From the NCBI RefSeq assembly GCF_000022085.1, contig NC_011894.1:6508501-6572500 (forward strand): a DNA stretch of 64,000 bases. The letters are read 5' to 3'. Each line of letters begins with the position of its first letter. The first letter of the stretch is position 1. Origin of the DNA: Methylobacterium nodulans ORS 2060. GTDB taxonomy: Bacteria; Pseudomonadota; Alphaproteobacteria; Rhizobiales; Beijerinckiaceae. Shown here in pieces: positions 50,207-59,453 of this stretch. The notes beneath the pieces were generated by a model. That model worked only from the letters and a program-made list of their open reading frames with translations. It did no database searches and had not been told where the DNA came from. A program made the position numbers and the translations under genes.

Positions 50207-51717
50207 CTAGGGCTAAAGGAGGCGGTCGACCGATGGGTCCGCCTCAACTGCAACCTGCCGCAGGACGCCGACCCGAAACCCTGCGGCGCGCGCCCGGTGA
50301 TCCTCGCGAGCGCGGGCGGGGCGAGCCGCGCCGCTTTTTTCACCGTCTCGGTCGTGGGAGACATCCTTGACGACGGCCAAGTCGACCTGCGCCGCCGCCT
50401 CTTCGCGATCTCGGGCGTGTCTGGGGGCTCGGTTGGTGCGGCCGTCATCCGGGCGGCGCTGGACGATGCCGGACTGGACGGGAGGGCACCCTGCCAGCGC
50501 GTGGGGCGTTCGTGGTTCCGTTTTCACGACGACCTCACGCCCCCGTACTCCTGGAGGGTGTGCCTGCAGGCCCTGACCGCGGGCGATTTCCTCTCGCGAC
50601 CCTTCATCGGCTTGGCATTTCGCGACCTGTTCGGCTTTCCCCTTCATCTCTTCGGGATGTCCGACCGTGCCGCCCTGCTGGAGAACGCGTTCGAGGATCA
50701 GTATCGCTACCTGATCGACCCGGACCGCCGCGCCGATAGCGGGTTGACCCGCGCCGTCGGCGAGTTCCCGCATGGTAAGGAGCGCTGGGTCCCCCTGCTC
50801 GCGCTGAACACCACCTCCGTCCTCGACGGTCGACGCTCAATCGTCTCGGACCTGCTGACTTTCTGGTGCGATGGGAGCAAGGCGGTTCCGTTCTTCCCGG
50901 CGGCGGTCGATCTTTTCGAGACGCTCGGCGCGACCCGCACCTGCGCGGATGGGAAGCCGGTGCCGGACGCGAGCACGCCGGCCGTGCGCCTGTCATCGGG
51001 AGCGACTGCAAGCGCCCGCTTTCCGGTGATCTCGCCCTATGCCGGAATCCGCAATCGGCAGGGCGAGGTCGACCTCGTCGTCGACGGGGGCTACTTTGAA
51101 AATGATGGCCTGACCTCGGCGCGGCAGCTGGCCGAGGCCATGCATACCGTGCAGCCCGACCTTCCGCGACCAGTCATCCTGCACGTCACGAACAATCCGA
51201 CATCCGAATCCATAGGCGACCCGGACGTGGCGCCCCGGTCGCCCCGGGATCCAAAGTGGTACGATGCCTACATCGCCCCGCTGGCAGCCCTCGTGGAGAC
51301 CCGCGACGGTCACGCGGCGGAAGCCTTCAAGGCGGCGCAAGAATCTCCGGTCGTGGAGAAGGTGCTCTCGTTCCAGGTCTACGACGTTGTGCCGTCGCGT
51401 GGTGCTGCGCGCGCCTGCTCGCTCTCGCGCGCGCAGGACTTAGGCGCCGAGGGCGGGCCCGTCGAGCGCATCAAGGACTTGTCGATGAGCTGGTGGCTGT
51501 CGGGAGCCGTCCAGGCCTACCTCGACAGTCAAGTCTGCAACCGCGCCAACGTCGACAGATACAAGGACTTGGTCCGCCTCGTCGGCGCGGGCGAGAGGAA
51601 GTGAACGATACGGGCGCAGGCGACGAGCTCACGGCCGCCGAGACTGTCTTCCGCCCGCGCGCTCGGCGTGGTTGTAGGACGAGGATCGTGTCATTTCCGA
51701 ATGATACCGGCGCGCGG

Positions 51718-53253
51718 GGCCTGTTGAAAAAGGGTGGTTAGGCTTTGTCACGGCGGTAGAGCAGTGATTCCCTTCCAGTGTTGGTGGCTGGGAGGGCCCC
51801 ATGCTGGGTCGGCGGGATCGGGATCAACCCGAGTTGTTCGTGGCAGGCTCGCTGCGCCAGATTTTGCCGGATGATCACATCCTGGTGCGGGTCGACCGGG
51901 TGCTCGATCTGTCCTGGCTGCGGGCGAGCGTGGCAGACCTATACTGCGCGACCACCGGCCGACCAGGCATCGATCCCGAGGTCGCCGTGCGGCTGATGCT
52001 GGCCGGGTTCCTGCTCGGGATCGTTCACGACCGCCGCCTTTTGCGTGAGGCACAGGTCAACCTCGCGATCCGCTGGTTCGTCGGCTACGGCCTACACGAG
52101 GCGCTACCGGATCATTCCTCGCTCACCCGCATCCGCCAGCGCTGGGGCGCGGAGCGGTTCAAGGCGATCCTGGTGCGCACGGTGGAGGCCTGCGTGGCCG
52201 CCGGGATTGCCAAGGGTGAGGTGGTCCACATCGACGCCTCGCTGGTGCGCGCCGACGTGACCTGGGACGCTATCGCCGACGCTCACGCCGAGGCCGTCAC
52301 CCGGGCGCACGCGCCCTTGCCGGACACGACCCCGCCCGCGCCGTGCCAGGAGCCACGTCCGGCGCCCACCTCGGGCCGCACAAGTGCGGGTAGCAAGCCG
52401 CGGCGTGTCTGCACCACCGATCCGGACGCCTCCCTGGGCAAAATACGAAGCAATCTGCCCGCCCAGCCCTCCTCCAAGCAGCACACCGCCGTCGATGCCG
52501 CGTGCGGGGTCGTCCTCGACATCTTGGTCACGACGGGGGCCGCCCACGAGAGCACCACCGTCGAGGACCAGCTCGACGCCGTGACGGCCGCCACCGGCCA
52601 GCCGATCCGGATCGCTACGCTGGACGCGGGCTACGCGATCACGCGCCTGTTGGCGAGCCTGGAGGCGCGCGGCATCGAGGCCATCGTTCCCACCCGACCC
52701 GAGCGGCCGCCCCGGCCCGGCGTCATCCCTGTGCGGCGCTTCAAGCTCGATGCCCGCCACAACCGCGTGCGCTGCCCGCGAGGCCGCACGCTGCGCCCCC
52801 ATGGCAAGCCGGACGCCGACGGGTTCCAGGCCTACCGCGCCCTGGTGAAGGACTGCACTGCCTATCCGCTGCGCCCGCGCTGCTTCAGCCCGACCCTGAA
52901 GCGGCGGGCCATCCTCCTGCACAAGGATCATCCCGCCCTGATCCGAGCCCGGCGCAAGCACCGGGCCTGGGGGCCACGGGAGAAGGCGCTCTATGCCTCG
53001 CACCGCGGCCGGGTCGAGGGCGTGCATGGCGAGGCCAAGACCTGGCATGGCCTGGACCGCGCGATCCGGCGCGGGCTCGGCAACATGAGCATCCAGGCCT
53101 ACCTGACCGCTGCCGCCATCAACCTCAAGCGCCTCGCGGCCGCGATCCGTCTGCTTCTGCGCAGCCTCCAGCTCTGGCACGCGCACCTGGGTCATCCCGT
53201 CGCGCGGCCAGCCGCGTAAGCCAACAAACTTAAACTGGCTTCTTCAACGGGCC
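51718..53253 (+). mobile_element. IS1182-type element 3, complete
   Basis: The ends read inward as GGCCTGTTGAAAAAG (left) and GGCCCGTTGAAGAAG (right), nearly identical inverted repeats. A single transposase gene lies inside. CG-rich flanks on both sides hide any target duplication. Confidence 0.75.
51801..53219 (+). CDS. IS1182-family transposase
   Basis: A 472-residue transposase: VLDLSWLRASVADLYCATTG, HEALPDHSSLTRIRQRWGAE, VVHIDASLVRADVTWDAIAD with the first Asp, ATLDAGYAITRLLASLEARG with the second and HRGRVEGVHGEAKTWHGLDR with the Glu. Between core and C-terminus a cysteine-bearing insert (CTAYPLRPRCFSP) is typical for the family. No interruption, so the element may be active. Confidence 0.9.
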   Translation: MLGRRDRDQPELFVAGSLRQILPDDHILVRVDRVLDLSWLRASVADLYCATTGRPGIDPEVAVRLMLAGFLLGIVHDRRLLREAQVNLAIRWFVGYGLHEALPDHSSLTRIRQRWGAERFKAILVRTVEACVAAGIAKGEVVHIDASLVRADVTWDAIADAHAEAVTRAHAPLPDTTPPAPCQEPRPAPTSGRTSAGSKPRRVCTTDPDASLGKIRSNLPAQPSSKQHTAVDAACGVVLDILVTTGAAHESTTVEDQLDAVTAATGQPIRIATLDAGYAITRLLASLEARGIEAIVPTRPERPPRPGVIPVRRFKLDARHNRVRCPRGRTLRPHGKPDADGFQAYRALVKDCTAYPLRPRCFSPTLKRRAILLHKDHPALIRARRKHRAWGPREKALYASHRGRVEGVHGEAKTWHGLDRAIRRGLGNMSIQAYLTAAAINLKRLAAAIRLLLRSLQLWHAHLGHPVARPAA

Positions 53254-53406
53254 CGCGCGTTTGCCCTGATCCGTTCACATGGGGTTTGTCGAAGACAGCG
53301 CAGAGTACGACGGGGCCATCGCGGCATTCGCCATGAGGTGTCTGACCACCGAACGCTGAACATCCCGCGGCACCGAGTGGACGATCATTGCCTCAGCGAT
53401 AGGAGC

Positions 53407-53928
53407 TCAACCGCGATACCAGGAGATCAGGCCAGCCCCAGGCGCGAGCAGGATGAACGACCATGCCAGGGCTGACGGCAGATTCGCTGCCTGGAAGACT
53501 AAGCGGCGCACGCCAAAAACCCCTGCGACGAGCGGGATCACCGCCCGGATTGGCCCGAAGAAGCGACCCAGCGCCACCGCGCCGGCACCCCAACGCGCGC
53601 AGAAGGCATCGGCCCGCGCCACGGCCTTGGGGTATCGCCGCATCGGCCACATGCGCTTAGCGTCGTCCTTGAAGTAGCGGCCGAACTCGTACGAGAGCCA
53701 GTCGCCGAGCGCTGCCCCGAGCGCAGCGCAGAGCACCACGGGCCAGAAGGCGACATCGGCGGCCGCGATCATCGGGCCGATGGCGAGCAGGATGACTGTC
53801 GCGGGCACCAGGAACGACAGGAAGGCGACGGACTCGCAGAAGGCGAGCACGCCCGCGATCAGTGGCGTCCAGGCCTTGTGGGCTTCCACGAAAGCGAGCG
53901 TTGCTTGGCGGATTGCGTCAAAGTCCAT
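53407..53928 (-). CDS. DedA-family membrane protein
   Basis: A 173-residue inner-membrane protein of the DedA/VTT superfamily, thought to flip polyprenyl or phospholipids or support proton-driven transport. Family motifs are visible: FCESVAFLSFLVPATVILLA with the acidic Glu, ALGAALGDWLSYEFGRYFKD, and ALGRFFGPIRAVIPLVAGVF with the essential Arg residues. Two re-entrant and three to four full helices are expected. ATG 53928 is chosen; a GTG at 53940 is possible. Slightly shorter than typical (about 200). Confidence 0.86.
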   Translation of the reverse strand: MDFDAIRQATLAFVEAHKAWTPLIAGVLAFCESVAFLSFLVPATVILLAIGPMIAAADVAFWPVVLCAALGAALGDWLSYEFGRYFKDDAKRMWPMRRYPKAVARADAFCARWGAGAVALGRFFGPIRAVIPLVAGVFGVRRLVFQAANLPSALAWSFILLAPGAGLISWYRG

Positions 53929-54108
53929 CAAGAGGATCACCTGCCGAGGGAAGCGAGAGAGGGTGGTGAGGGGCGCCCCGAGACCATGAGCTAGCGACGC
54001 TCAACTCGCGCGAACGCTTTTCGCTCCTCGGCGGTTGAAACCGGTCTTGGGGATGCCCTGCGATCTGGTCGGAGTACCGACCCGATACCCACAAGTGCCA
54101 CCACCGAG

Positions 54109-54324
54109 TTGCTGGCGGGGCCGGTTCCGAACCCGACGGGCACGGATCACGCGACGAAGACGGGGTTCTGGACGCTCACGCTCGGCTCCGTGGGCGTCGT
54201 CTACGGCGCCATCGGCACCAGTCCGCTCTACGCGCTCAAGGAATCGCTGCATGCGGCGGCGGGCGAAGGCAGGCCTCACGGTCTCACGCGCGAGATGGTG
54301 TTCGGTGTCGTCTCCCTGATGCTC
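54109..54324 (+). pseudogene. kup: Kup potassium transporter, N-terminal fragment
   Basis: The frame encodes FWTLTLGSVGVVYGAIGTSP, LYALKESLHAAAGEG and TREMVFGVVSLML, the beginning of a Kup K+ uptake protein. The conserved Asp of the GDIGTSPLYA motif is Ala here. After VSLML the match ends and the same frame runs into a hydrolase fragment. Only about 10 percent of the gene remains. Confidence 0.7.
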
Positions 54325-54350
54325 GACGGCGCTCACGCGCAGGTTCATCA

Positions 54351-54603
54351 TCCTGTGACGCCTGTGCGAGCGGCCGCCGCGGCCATCTTTCTCATGTCTC
54401 TCGCCCTGATGGCGGCCCAGACGCGGAGATGGGCTCGCGAGGCGGAAAAGAGGAATCCACCGCTCGGGCGCTTTATCGAGACCGACGGCGTTCGCCTGCA
54501 CTACGTCGAACGCGGATAGGGCCCGCCGCTCATCGTGCTGCATGGAATCGGCAGCTTGGCGCAGGAATTCCTTTTGGGAGACTTCATTGCCCTCGCCAGC
54601 AGA
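54351..54603 (+). pseudogene. Alpha/beta hydrolase, N-terminal fragment with stops
   Basis: In frame with the kup fragment comes a membrane helix (AAAAAIFLMSLALMAAQ), then GRFIETDGVRLHYVERG and a TAG. The homology continues past the stop with GPPLIVLHGIGSLAQEF (oxyanion HG motif), stops again and shifts frame. The Ser/Asp/His triad is not present. Confidence 0.6.
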
Positions 54604-54667
54604 AGTTCCGGGTGATCCGGGCGACCAGGCAACTGTTGGATGTCTCGTCCAATCCCGTCCCTTCCGC

Positions 54668-56059
54668 TCAGAATGACCCGCCGGTCCTGAAATCGTCGCC
54701 GCCGAAGGCCCCACCCGTCCCGAAGCTGTCCGGGGGCGGGATGGGCAGTCCACCACCAAAGCCGGAATCCCACGGACTTGGCCCCCGGTGAAAACCACCA
54801 TGCAGGACTTGCCCTAGGACCGCGCCGCCAATCGCGCCCGTGAGAACGCCGCCCAGCACATTGCCTAGGGCGGCCTCGTTGCCGAATGTCCCGTAAGGGG
54901 TGTCGTAGCCCTGATGTCGAAGCTGCTGCCACTCGTGCTCGATCATCGCGCGGCGCTGAGCCGTCTCCTTGAGCTGGCGGTGAGCGTCGACCGCCTGTCG
55001 CAACGCTTGGTTGATCATGACATCGGTCGCCTGGATGCGAGCGACGATCTCTTCGTCCCGTGGTGTCGGGGTCGCAAGAGCCTCCCGGTAGAGTTGGTCG
55101 AGGTTCTCGCGTTCGTCGGCGGCAGCCAACAGCTCGATGGCCTCACGATACGGGGTGTCCCCCTCCAGGACAGAGGCGTCGTAGGAGCGATCTAACACAG
55201 CAAGGGACTCGCGCGCCTCAGCGAGCCTGTGCTCCGCGTCGGACAGGGTGTCGCGCGCCTTGGCCGCCTTGGTCTCTGTCGTCTCGATGCTGGCCTCGAT
55301 GAGCGCCTTGCGCTCTATGGCGGTGAGCCTGGCACGTGCCTCGCGGAGGTCGCTGATGATGCGCCTGGAATGCTCCCGGAGCCGCTCGGGAATCTCGTTG
55401 AGAAGGGCATAGTTGGCCCGCGCCTTGTCGTAGCCGACGACACGCGCAACCAGACGATCCATGTAGCGAGTGAACGGATTAACTCGGTAGGCAGCCGTGC
55501 TGAACTTCCGGCTCCACAGGTACATGAACAGTGGGTCGGCCTCATAGGGTCGGCGCTTTTCGTCCCGGTCGGCCTCCGCCTGCACAGCCTTCTTCTCGGC
55601 CTGCCGGGCCTGTCCGGTGATCTCATCAACCCGAGCCCGGACCGAGATCCACTCGGGGTCGATGCTGATTTTCGCCTCGACCTTCTTGCGGGTGGTCTCG
55701 ACCTCCCCCAGGGCCTTTTCCAAAGCGTCAGTGGCGGCCTGCCGCTCCGTCTCCGCCTGCCTCACCCGCTCCTCAGCTTGCCGGCGCCGCTCAGTCAGTT
55801 GCTGCAGGGCATCCTGGCGGCTCTTGAGAAGGCTGACGGCTTGGCGTTCGGCGGCATCAAGTTGGCTGACGACTTTATCCTTCGTGATCGCGTCCAGCTT
55901 CAGCCGTGCGAGTTCGCGGAAGGCCTCCGTGCGTTGGATGCGCAGGCGGCCGACCTCCTTAGTCGCCGTGGTATAGGCCCGCTCGAGCTGCGCCTCCTGC
56001 TGGCGAGCCTTTTCGATAGTATGCTCTATCTGCGCGAGCGCCTGCCGTCCTGAGATCAT
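54668..56059 (-). CDS. Coiled-coil protein with a Gly-rich tail, third gene of the DUF6384 operon
   Basis: A 463-residue protein dominated by long helices likely to form coiled coils (residues about 10-160 and 220-370, for example KARQQEAQLERAYTTATKEV and QDALQQLTERRRQAEERVRQ). A globular segment around DPLFMYLWSRKFSTAAYRVN and PFTRYMDRLVARVVGYDKA interrupts them. Near the C-terminus lies a glycine-zipper stretch (LGNVLGGVLTGAIGGAVLGQ), which could enter a membrane, and then a Gly/Pro/Phe-rich tail. No enzyme motif is visible. Its ATG is 5 bases past the DUF6384 stop region, so the genes are coupled. Function unknown. Confidence 0.72.
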   Translation of the reverse strand: MISGRQALAQIEHTIEKARQQEAQLERAYTTATKEVGRLRIQRTEAFRELARLKLDAITKDKVVSQLDAAERQAVSLLKSRQDALQQLTERRRQAEERVRQAETERQAATDALEKALGEVETTRKKVEAKISIDPEWISVRARVDEITGQARQAEKKAVQAEADRDEKRRPYEADPLFMYLWSRKFSTAAYRVNPFTRYMDRLVARVVGYDKARANYALLNEIPERLREHSRRIISDLREARARLTAIERKALIEASIETTETKAAKARDTLSDAEHRLAEARESLAVLDRSYDASVLEGDTPYREAIELLAAADERENLDQLYREALATPTPRDEEIVARIQATDVMINQALRQAVDAHRQLKETAQRRAMIEHEWQQLRHQGYDTPYGTFGNEAALGNVLGGVLTGAIGGAVLGQVLHGGFHRGPSPWDSGFGGGLPIPPPDSFGTGGAFGGDDFRTGGSF

Positions 56060-56063
56060 CCTG

Positions 56064-57044
56064 TCACCATCGTAGGATCGCGCCGCCGAGGACCGGCATC
56101 TGGTAGTCGACGTCCAGATAACCGCGCCGCTTCTCGCCCAAACGATTGCGCTGCACGATGCCGTCGTCGTTCTTATCCTGCTGCACTTGCATGGCCGTGG
56201 CCTCACTCACACGCACGCCCCACTTAGACGTGGTCACCGTCTGGCCGTCCTCTTCGCTGGTGACCGGTAGGCTGAGGATCCGACCATCGGGGGCCACCGG
56301 CTCCACAATCAAATAGTAGTTTCGCCCTGCTGGGTTGCGCGGCGGCACGCGCCAGATGCCGGTGGGCTCGCCTGGGCGGGAGACGATGCGCAAGATATAC
56401 TCGCGGCGCAGATCTGCTCGCAGAGCCTCTAGATTGTTTATGGCTTGCCGTGCGCCTTCCGCGTCCTTCCGCTCGATGGCAGCTTTTCCGTCCGCCAGGA
56501 TCTGGTCGGCTCTCTCCCGCGCCGCCGGAAGCTGCGCCTCGCGCAGCACGTCCTCGTGCCCTTGTTCCAGGGCAGCCGGCAATCTCTCGGCGAGATCGGT
56601 CCGCTCTCGCTCGGTCCGAGCCTGCTCCTGCGCCGCCCGCTGCCGGGCGGGCTCGACGACGCCGAACTGATAAGCGCTCCAGCCGAGGCCGAGAAGCGCC
56701 GCGATGGTCAGGAGAGTCCGGCCTACACGCCCGCGGTTGATCCAGGCCCGCGCCACGGTGCGTGAGAAACTCGGGCCGGGTGGGGTGTAGGCGAAGCGCT
56801 GCTCCTTGAGGGCTCGCACCCCTTCCAGAAGGATGCGATCGGGCACCTCGATCCCCTGCCCGCGATAGATGTCGCGCAGCCTCTGTAGAAGCTGAGCGTC
56901 ACGAACCTCCTCGCCAAGTTCGCGGCTGACAAGGTTCTCCTGATGGCGAAGCGTGTCCACCACGTCCATTGCGAGCATTACCTCGTCGAGGCTCTGGGGA
57001 GCCTTTCCGGCGTCCTGCCCGGTCAGTGCGGCTTGGTCAGCCAT
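56064..57044 (-). CDS. DUF6384 family membrane protein
   Basis: A 326-residue protein with the DUF6384 hallmark LDEVMLAMDVVDTLRHQENL (residues 19-38), then LGEEVRDAQLLQRLRDIYRG and QGIEVPDRILLEGVRALKEQ. A single helix (TLLTIAALLGLGWSAYQFGV, about residues 110-129) anchors it. A coiled coil follows (residues 130-230), then a beta-rich C-terminal domain (GRNYYLIVEPVAPDGRILSL, RRGYLDVDYQMPVLGGAILR). The frame from 57278 is artefactual; ATG 57044 overlaps the stop of the first gene by 8 bases. Known only as a domain of unknown function. It probably bridges a cytoplasmic domain and a periplasmic domain. Confidence 0.8.
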   Translation of the reverse strand: MADQAALTGQDAGKAPQSLDEVMLAMDVVDTLRHQENLVSRELGEEVRDAQLLQRLRDIYRGQGIEVPDRILLEGVRALKEQRFAYTPPGPSFSRTVARAWINRGRVGRTLLTIAALLGLGWSAYQFGVVEPARQRAAQEQARTERERTDLAERLPAALEQGHEDVLREAQLPAARERADQILADGKAAIERKDAEGARQAINNLEALRADLRREYILRIVSRPGEPTGIWRVPPRNPAGRNYYLIVEPVAPDGRILSLPVTSEEDGQTVTTSKWGVRVSEATAMQVQQDKNDDGIVQRNRLGEKRRGYLDVDYQMPVLGGAILRW

Positions 57045-58213
57045 TGGCCGGCAATGCCTGCCCTTCCGCCACCAGGCGGGCAATGCGCCGCTTGCCGTCC
57101 TCAACGGCATCGCGGATCTCCGTCGAGTTCTGGGTCGCGAGCCGGCGCATCTCACCGATGATCTCCAGGGAGCGCTCCTGGAACGTGATAACCGAGTCCA
57201 CGAGCTTCTTGACCGCGTCGGCCCGGATGGTCGGTCCGTAGCCTGCCTTAACGGCGGCTTCGCCGACCTGATCGCCAATCTCGGCCAGCACCTCCAGGCT
57301 TCGGGACACGCCCTCCTTCATCTCGTTCAGGGTCTGGGTCGCCTCGTGCAGCCCGAACATGCCGGTGAACGACGCCTTTAGCGCCGTGAACACAGAATCA
57401 TTCGTCGAGAAGAAGGTCACGGCCTGAGCATAGACACGCTCCTTGGCGTTGGTCATCTGCATTAATCGCGCCATGATGACCTCGGAAGTGTTGTAGCTGA
57501 CCGTCAGGTTATCCGCGAGGTCCTTGGCGATCTGGTAACGCTTCTCTTCGTCCTGGGTGCGACGGAGCTGTTCGTCGCGGGTTAGCTCAAGCCGGGCGCG
57601 CTCGGCCACCTCTGTACCCTTGAAGTTGACGACGGCATCGGATGCCCTCTGCAACCCCGCCTTGGCCGCCTCAAGTTTCTGCTCCGCGGTCCGGAGCACC
57701 TCTAGAGCCATCACCTCGGCGTGCTTGAGAGCGCCGCGGAAGTCGCGGTAGGCATCGAGGATAATCTGCTCGCGCTGGATCTGATCCTTGGTCGACCGAG
57801 TCACATCGAGATAAACCTCCTTGATCTTGTCGAAACGATCCACGACGTCTCCTCTGGATATCTTCATCCATACATTTGTGATACGCTCCATGAAATCGAT
57901 CGTATGATCTTCAAGCTGGTCTACCATCTTCTTCGTGTCGTCGCGAATGGAGTAAGGCCTCGGTAATCTGGCGGTAGCGCTCCCCAATTTCCATTGCCTG
58001 AGTCTGCTCACGCACGACCTCGTTGAACACGCTGGTCTGACCGAGAGTGCGGGCGATGACTACGATCCGGTCCTGATCCAAGTCCGAGATCTTCTCCAAT
58101 AGACCGTTGATGGGGGCATCCATGGCTGCAGGAGGAACAATCCCCAAGTCACGCAGGGCGGAGGTGGCCTTGTCGAGGTACTGCATAGGGGACCTCACGA
58201 CGACATCGGACAT
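57037..58213 (-). pseudogene. Coiled-coil protein, first gene of the DUF6384 operon, one-base frameshift
   Basis: The first frame, from ATG 58213, runs to FNEVVREQTQAMEIGERYRQ and ITEA. The second continues YSIRDDTKKMVDQLEDHTID to the end. They join in frame if one T of GCCTTACTCC (near 57954) is removed, giving 391 residues. Further conserved stretches are NVWMKISRGDVVDRFDKIKE, ILDAYRDFRGALKHAEVMAL, YNTSEVIMARLMQMTNAKER and FFSTNDSVFTALKASFTGMF. The protein is almost wholly helical, with no signal peptide or membrane helix. I recall relatives annotated loosely as cell surface proteins, without evidence. The shift is either inactivating or a sequence error. Confidence 0.7.
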
Positions 58214-58545
58214 GGCGCATCCTTCCAAAACGTTATCGAGGCTCCCGGTCTCTGACCGTGCGGATGCATCGAGAGAGGGAAATATGAAGGTTTGCTTCGC
58301 CTTTGGAAGCACAGGTTCCAATGAGCTAGGTGCCTGGCGGTTCCAAGAACCGCCTTCCGCACCGAATCACCAGTGGTCCCATTTCCGGCTGAAAGCGCCT
58401 GTACATCAGCGGCGCGAGCTGCTTGCGCGCTAATAGATTGCCCTCCAAGCAAAAGCTAGACAGTGCCGGAACCTTAACCTTAAATGAGTTGCGGCATTGC
58501 ACAGCTTGATCAACCCCCACCGGGTGGCTCTTCGCGAAGTTTGAT
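58214..58545. other. Upstream region of the DUF6384 operon
   Basis: About 330 bases without a gene. It should contain the promoter of the three-gene operon. No obvious operator or hairpin other than the small element that starts at about 58546. Confidence 0.35.
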
Positions 58546-58666
58546 ATTGTTGGCGAATTCCGATCAGGCCCGCCGCGGAGCTCGGGACGGAACCAGCGTC
58601 ACGCCCGTGCAACGGCCGCGCCAAACGCCCCGCCGAAGAGCCACCCGAATTCGCCAACAGTATACC
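58546..58666. mobile_element. MITE-like element with IS1182-type ends
   Basis: About 120 bases bounded by inverted repeats ATATTGTTGGCGAATTC (left) and ATACTGTTGGCGAATTC (right, read inward). The shared TGTTGGCGAATTC is the same as in the ends of IS1182 element 1 at 26512-28294. No gene lies inside, so it is a non-autonomous or deleted relative. Confidence 0.6.
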
Positions 58667-58680
58667 GCCCTTACGCGAAC
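58660..58680 (-). repeat. Dispersed motif, copy 3 (partial)
   Basis: Read on the minus strand it contains TTCGCGTAAGGGCGGTATA, resembling the copies at 4718 and 12962. It abuts the MITE-like element, so the element may have inserted into or beside the motif. Confidence 0.4.
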
Positions 58681-58842
58681 GGGAGGACGGTCAGAAGATG
58701 CGGTTCTGGAATGCCGAAAGGTCCGCTGTAAGACGGCGAGCGGCCGCTCCAGCGGCCCTGCTCGAAGGTCCGGAAGTGGCGCGAAGCGGCTGCCGGCTCA
58801 GCGTCCGCAGAGGCTCGCGATCGAACCGCATGACACGTTCCA

Positions 58843-58881
58843 CTCAAGAGAGAAGCCCGCCGCGGCAGGGCCGGGCGGGCT
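58843..58881 (-). terminator. Terminator at the end of the prophage genes
   Basis: On the minus strand AGCCCGCC pairs with GGCGGGCT, followed by TCTCTCTT. It lies just past the last prophage gene (58905). Confidence 0.6.
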
Positions 58882-58904
58882 CGGGAGAGGGGAGGGGGCG
58901 GGCG

Positions 58905-59453
58905 CTACTGGTCGTGCGCGTACTCGTACCCGCTGTCCGTGATCGGCCTCACGAGCTCCGCAAGCGGCGAGAGGTCCGGCCGCTGCATCACCAGCCAGAC
59001 GACGAGCACAACCATCCCCATCCACATCGTGCCGAGTTGCACCTTGTCGCGCGGCGGCACCCCTTTGCCGAACAGATCCGGCACCGTGATCGAGATCACG
59101 AGCGCAACAACCCCGAACACCACCCAGAGGTCGAAGAACGGGTTATTAATCGGATGGGCGGGCTGACCGGACAGCCGCCAGAACAGCCCGATCGCGCAGT
59201 TGAGAGTGAGGCCGACACAGAACAGGAAGATCATCAGCGCGTAGAGGTGCGGCCCGTCCGGCCAGCCGCGCGTGAGGATCGCGGCCTTCGCCGGTCGCCA
59301 GTAGGCGAAGGCGGCCCAGCCGGACAGGACGAGGAAGACCGCCCGCAGACCGTCGCCCCGCGGCACGATCGGGGTCAGCGTCACCAGCAGGACGTAACTC
59401 GCGGCGACGACCAGCAGGGTCCACAGCATCCGGTACTCGAACACGCGCCGCAT
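58905..59453 (-). CDS. Phage membrane protein, four helices
   Basis: A 182-residue protein with four to five hydrophobic segments (YRMLWTLLVVAASYVLLVTL, LRAVFLVLSGWAAFAYW, YALMIFLFCVGLTLNCAIGL, WVVFGVVALVISITVPDLFG, MWMGMVVLVVWLVM). It is the last gene of the minus-strand prophage block, one base past the next gene's end. A role in lysis or in blocking superinfection is possible given the position behind endolysin and holin-like genes, but no family is recognised. Confidence 0.65.
   Translation of the reverse strand: MRRVFEYRMLWTLLVVAASYVLLVTLTPIVPRGDGLRAVFLVLSGWAAFAYWRPAKAAILTRGWPDGPHLYALMIFLFCVGLTLNCAIGLFWRLSGQPAHPINNPFFDLWVVFGVVALVISITVPDLFGKGVPPRDKVQLGTMWMGMVVLVVWLVMQRPDLSPLAELVRPITDSGYEYAHDQ

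Larger units (their letters stand above)
47759..51604 (+). pseudogene. Membrane-anchored patatin-like phospholipase, split by an IS1182
   Basis: The gene is cut at 48740 by the IS1182 at 48741-50206. Removing the element and one CTAG copy joins the parts in frame (TRLG to LKEAVDRW), giving 791 residues. The N-terminal third has about six to eight membrane helices (SAGLGIALFTLASPARDLFM, AVVLLLSLAVVWVIAVIWPW, ALFVILMLGLPVSLLAFLSV). The C-terminal half is a patatin-like domain with an oxyanion segment ASAGGASRAAFF, the nucleophile in SGVSGGSVGA and the dyad Asp in LVVDGGYFENDG. Such proteins hydrolyse acyl esters of membrane lipids. GAGGG precedes ATG 47759. As it stands the first part is made as a 339-residue membrane protein with a foreign tail, while 50297-51604 may be translated alone from an internal GTG. 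Confidence 0.82.
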
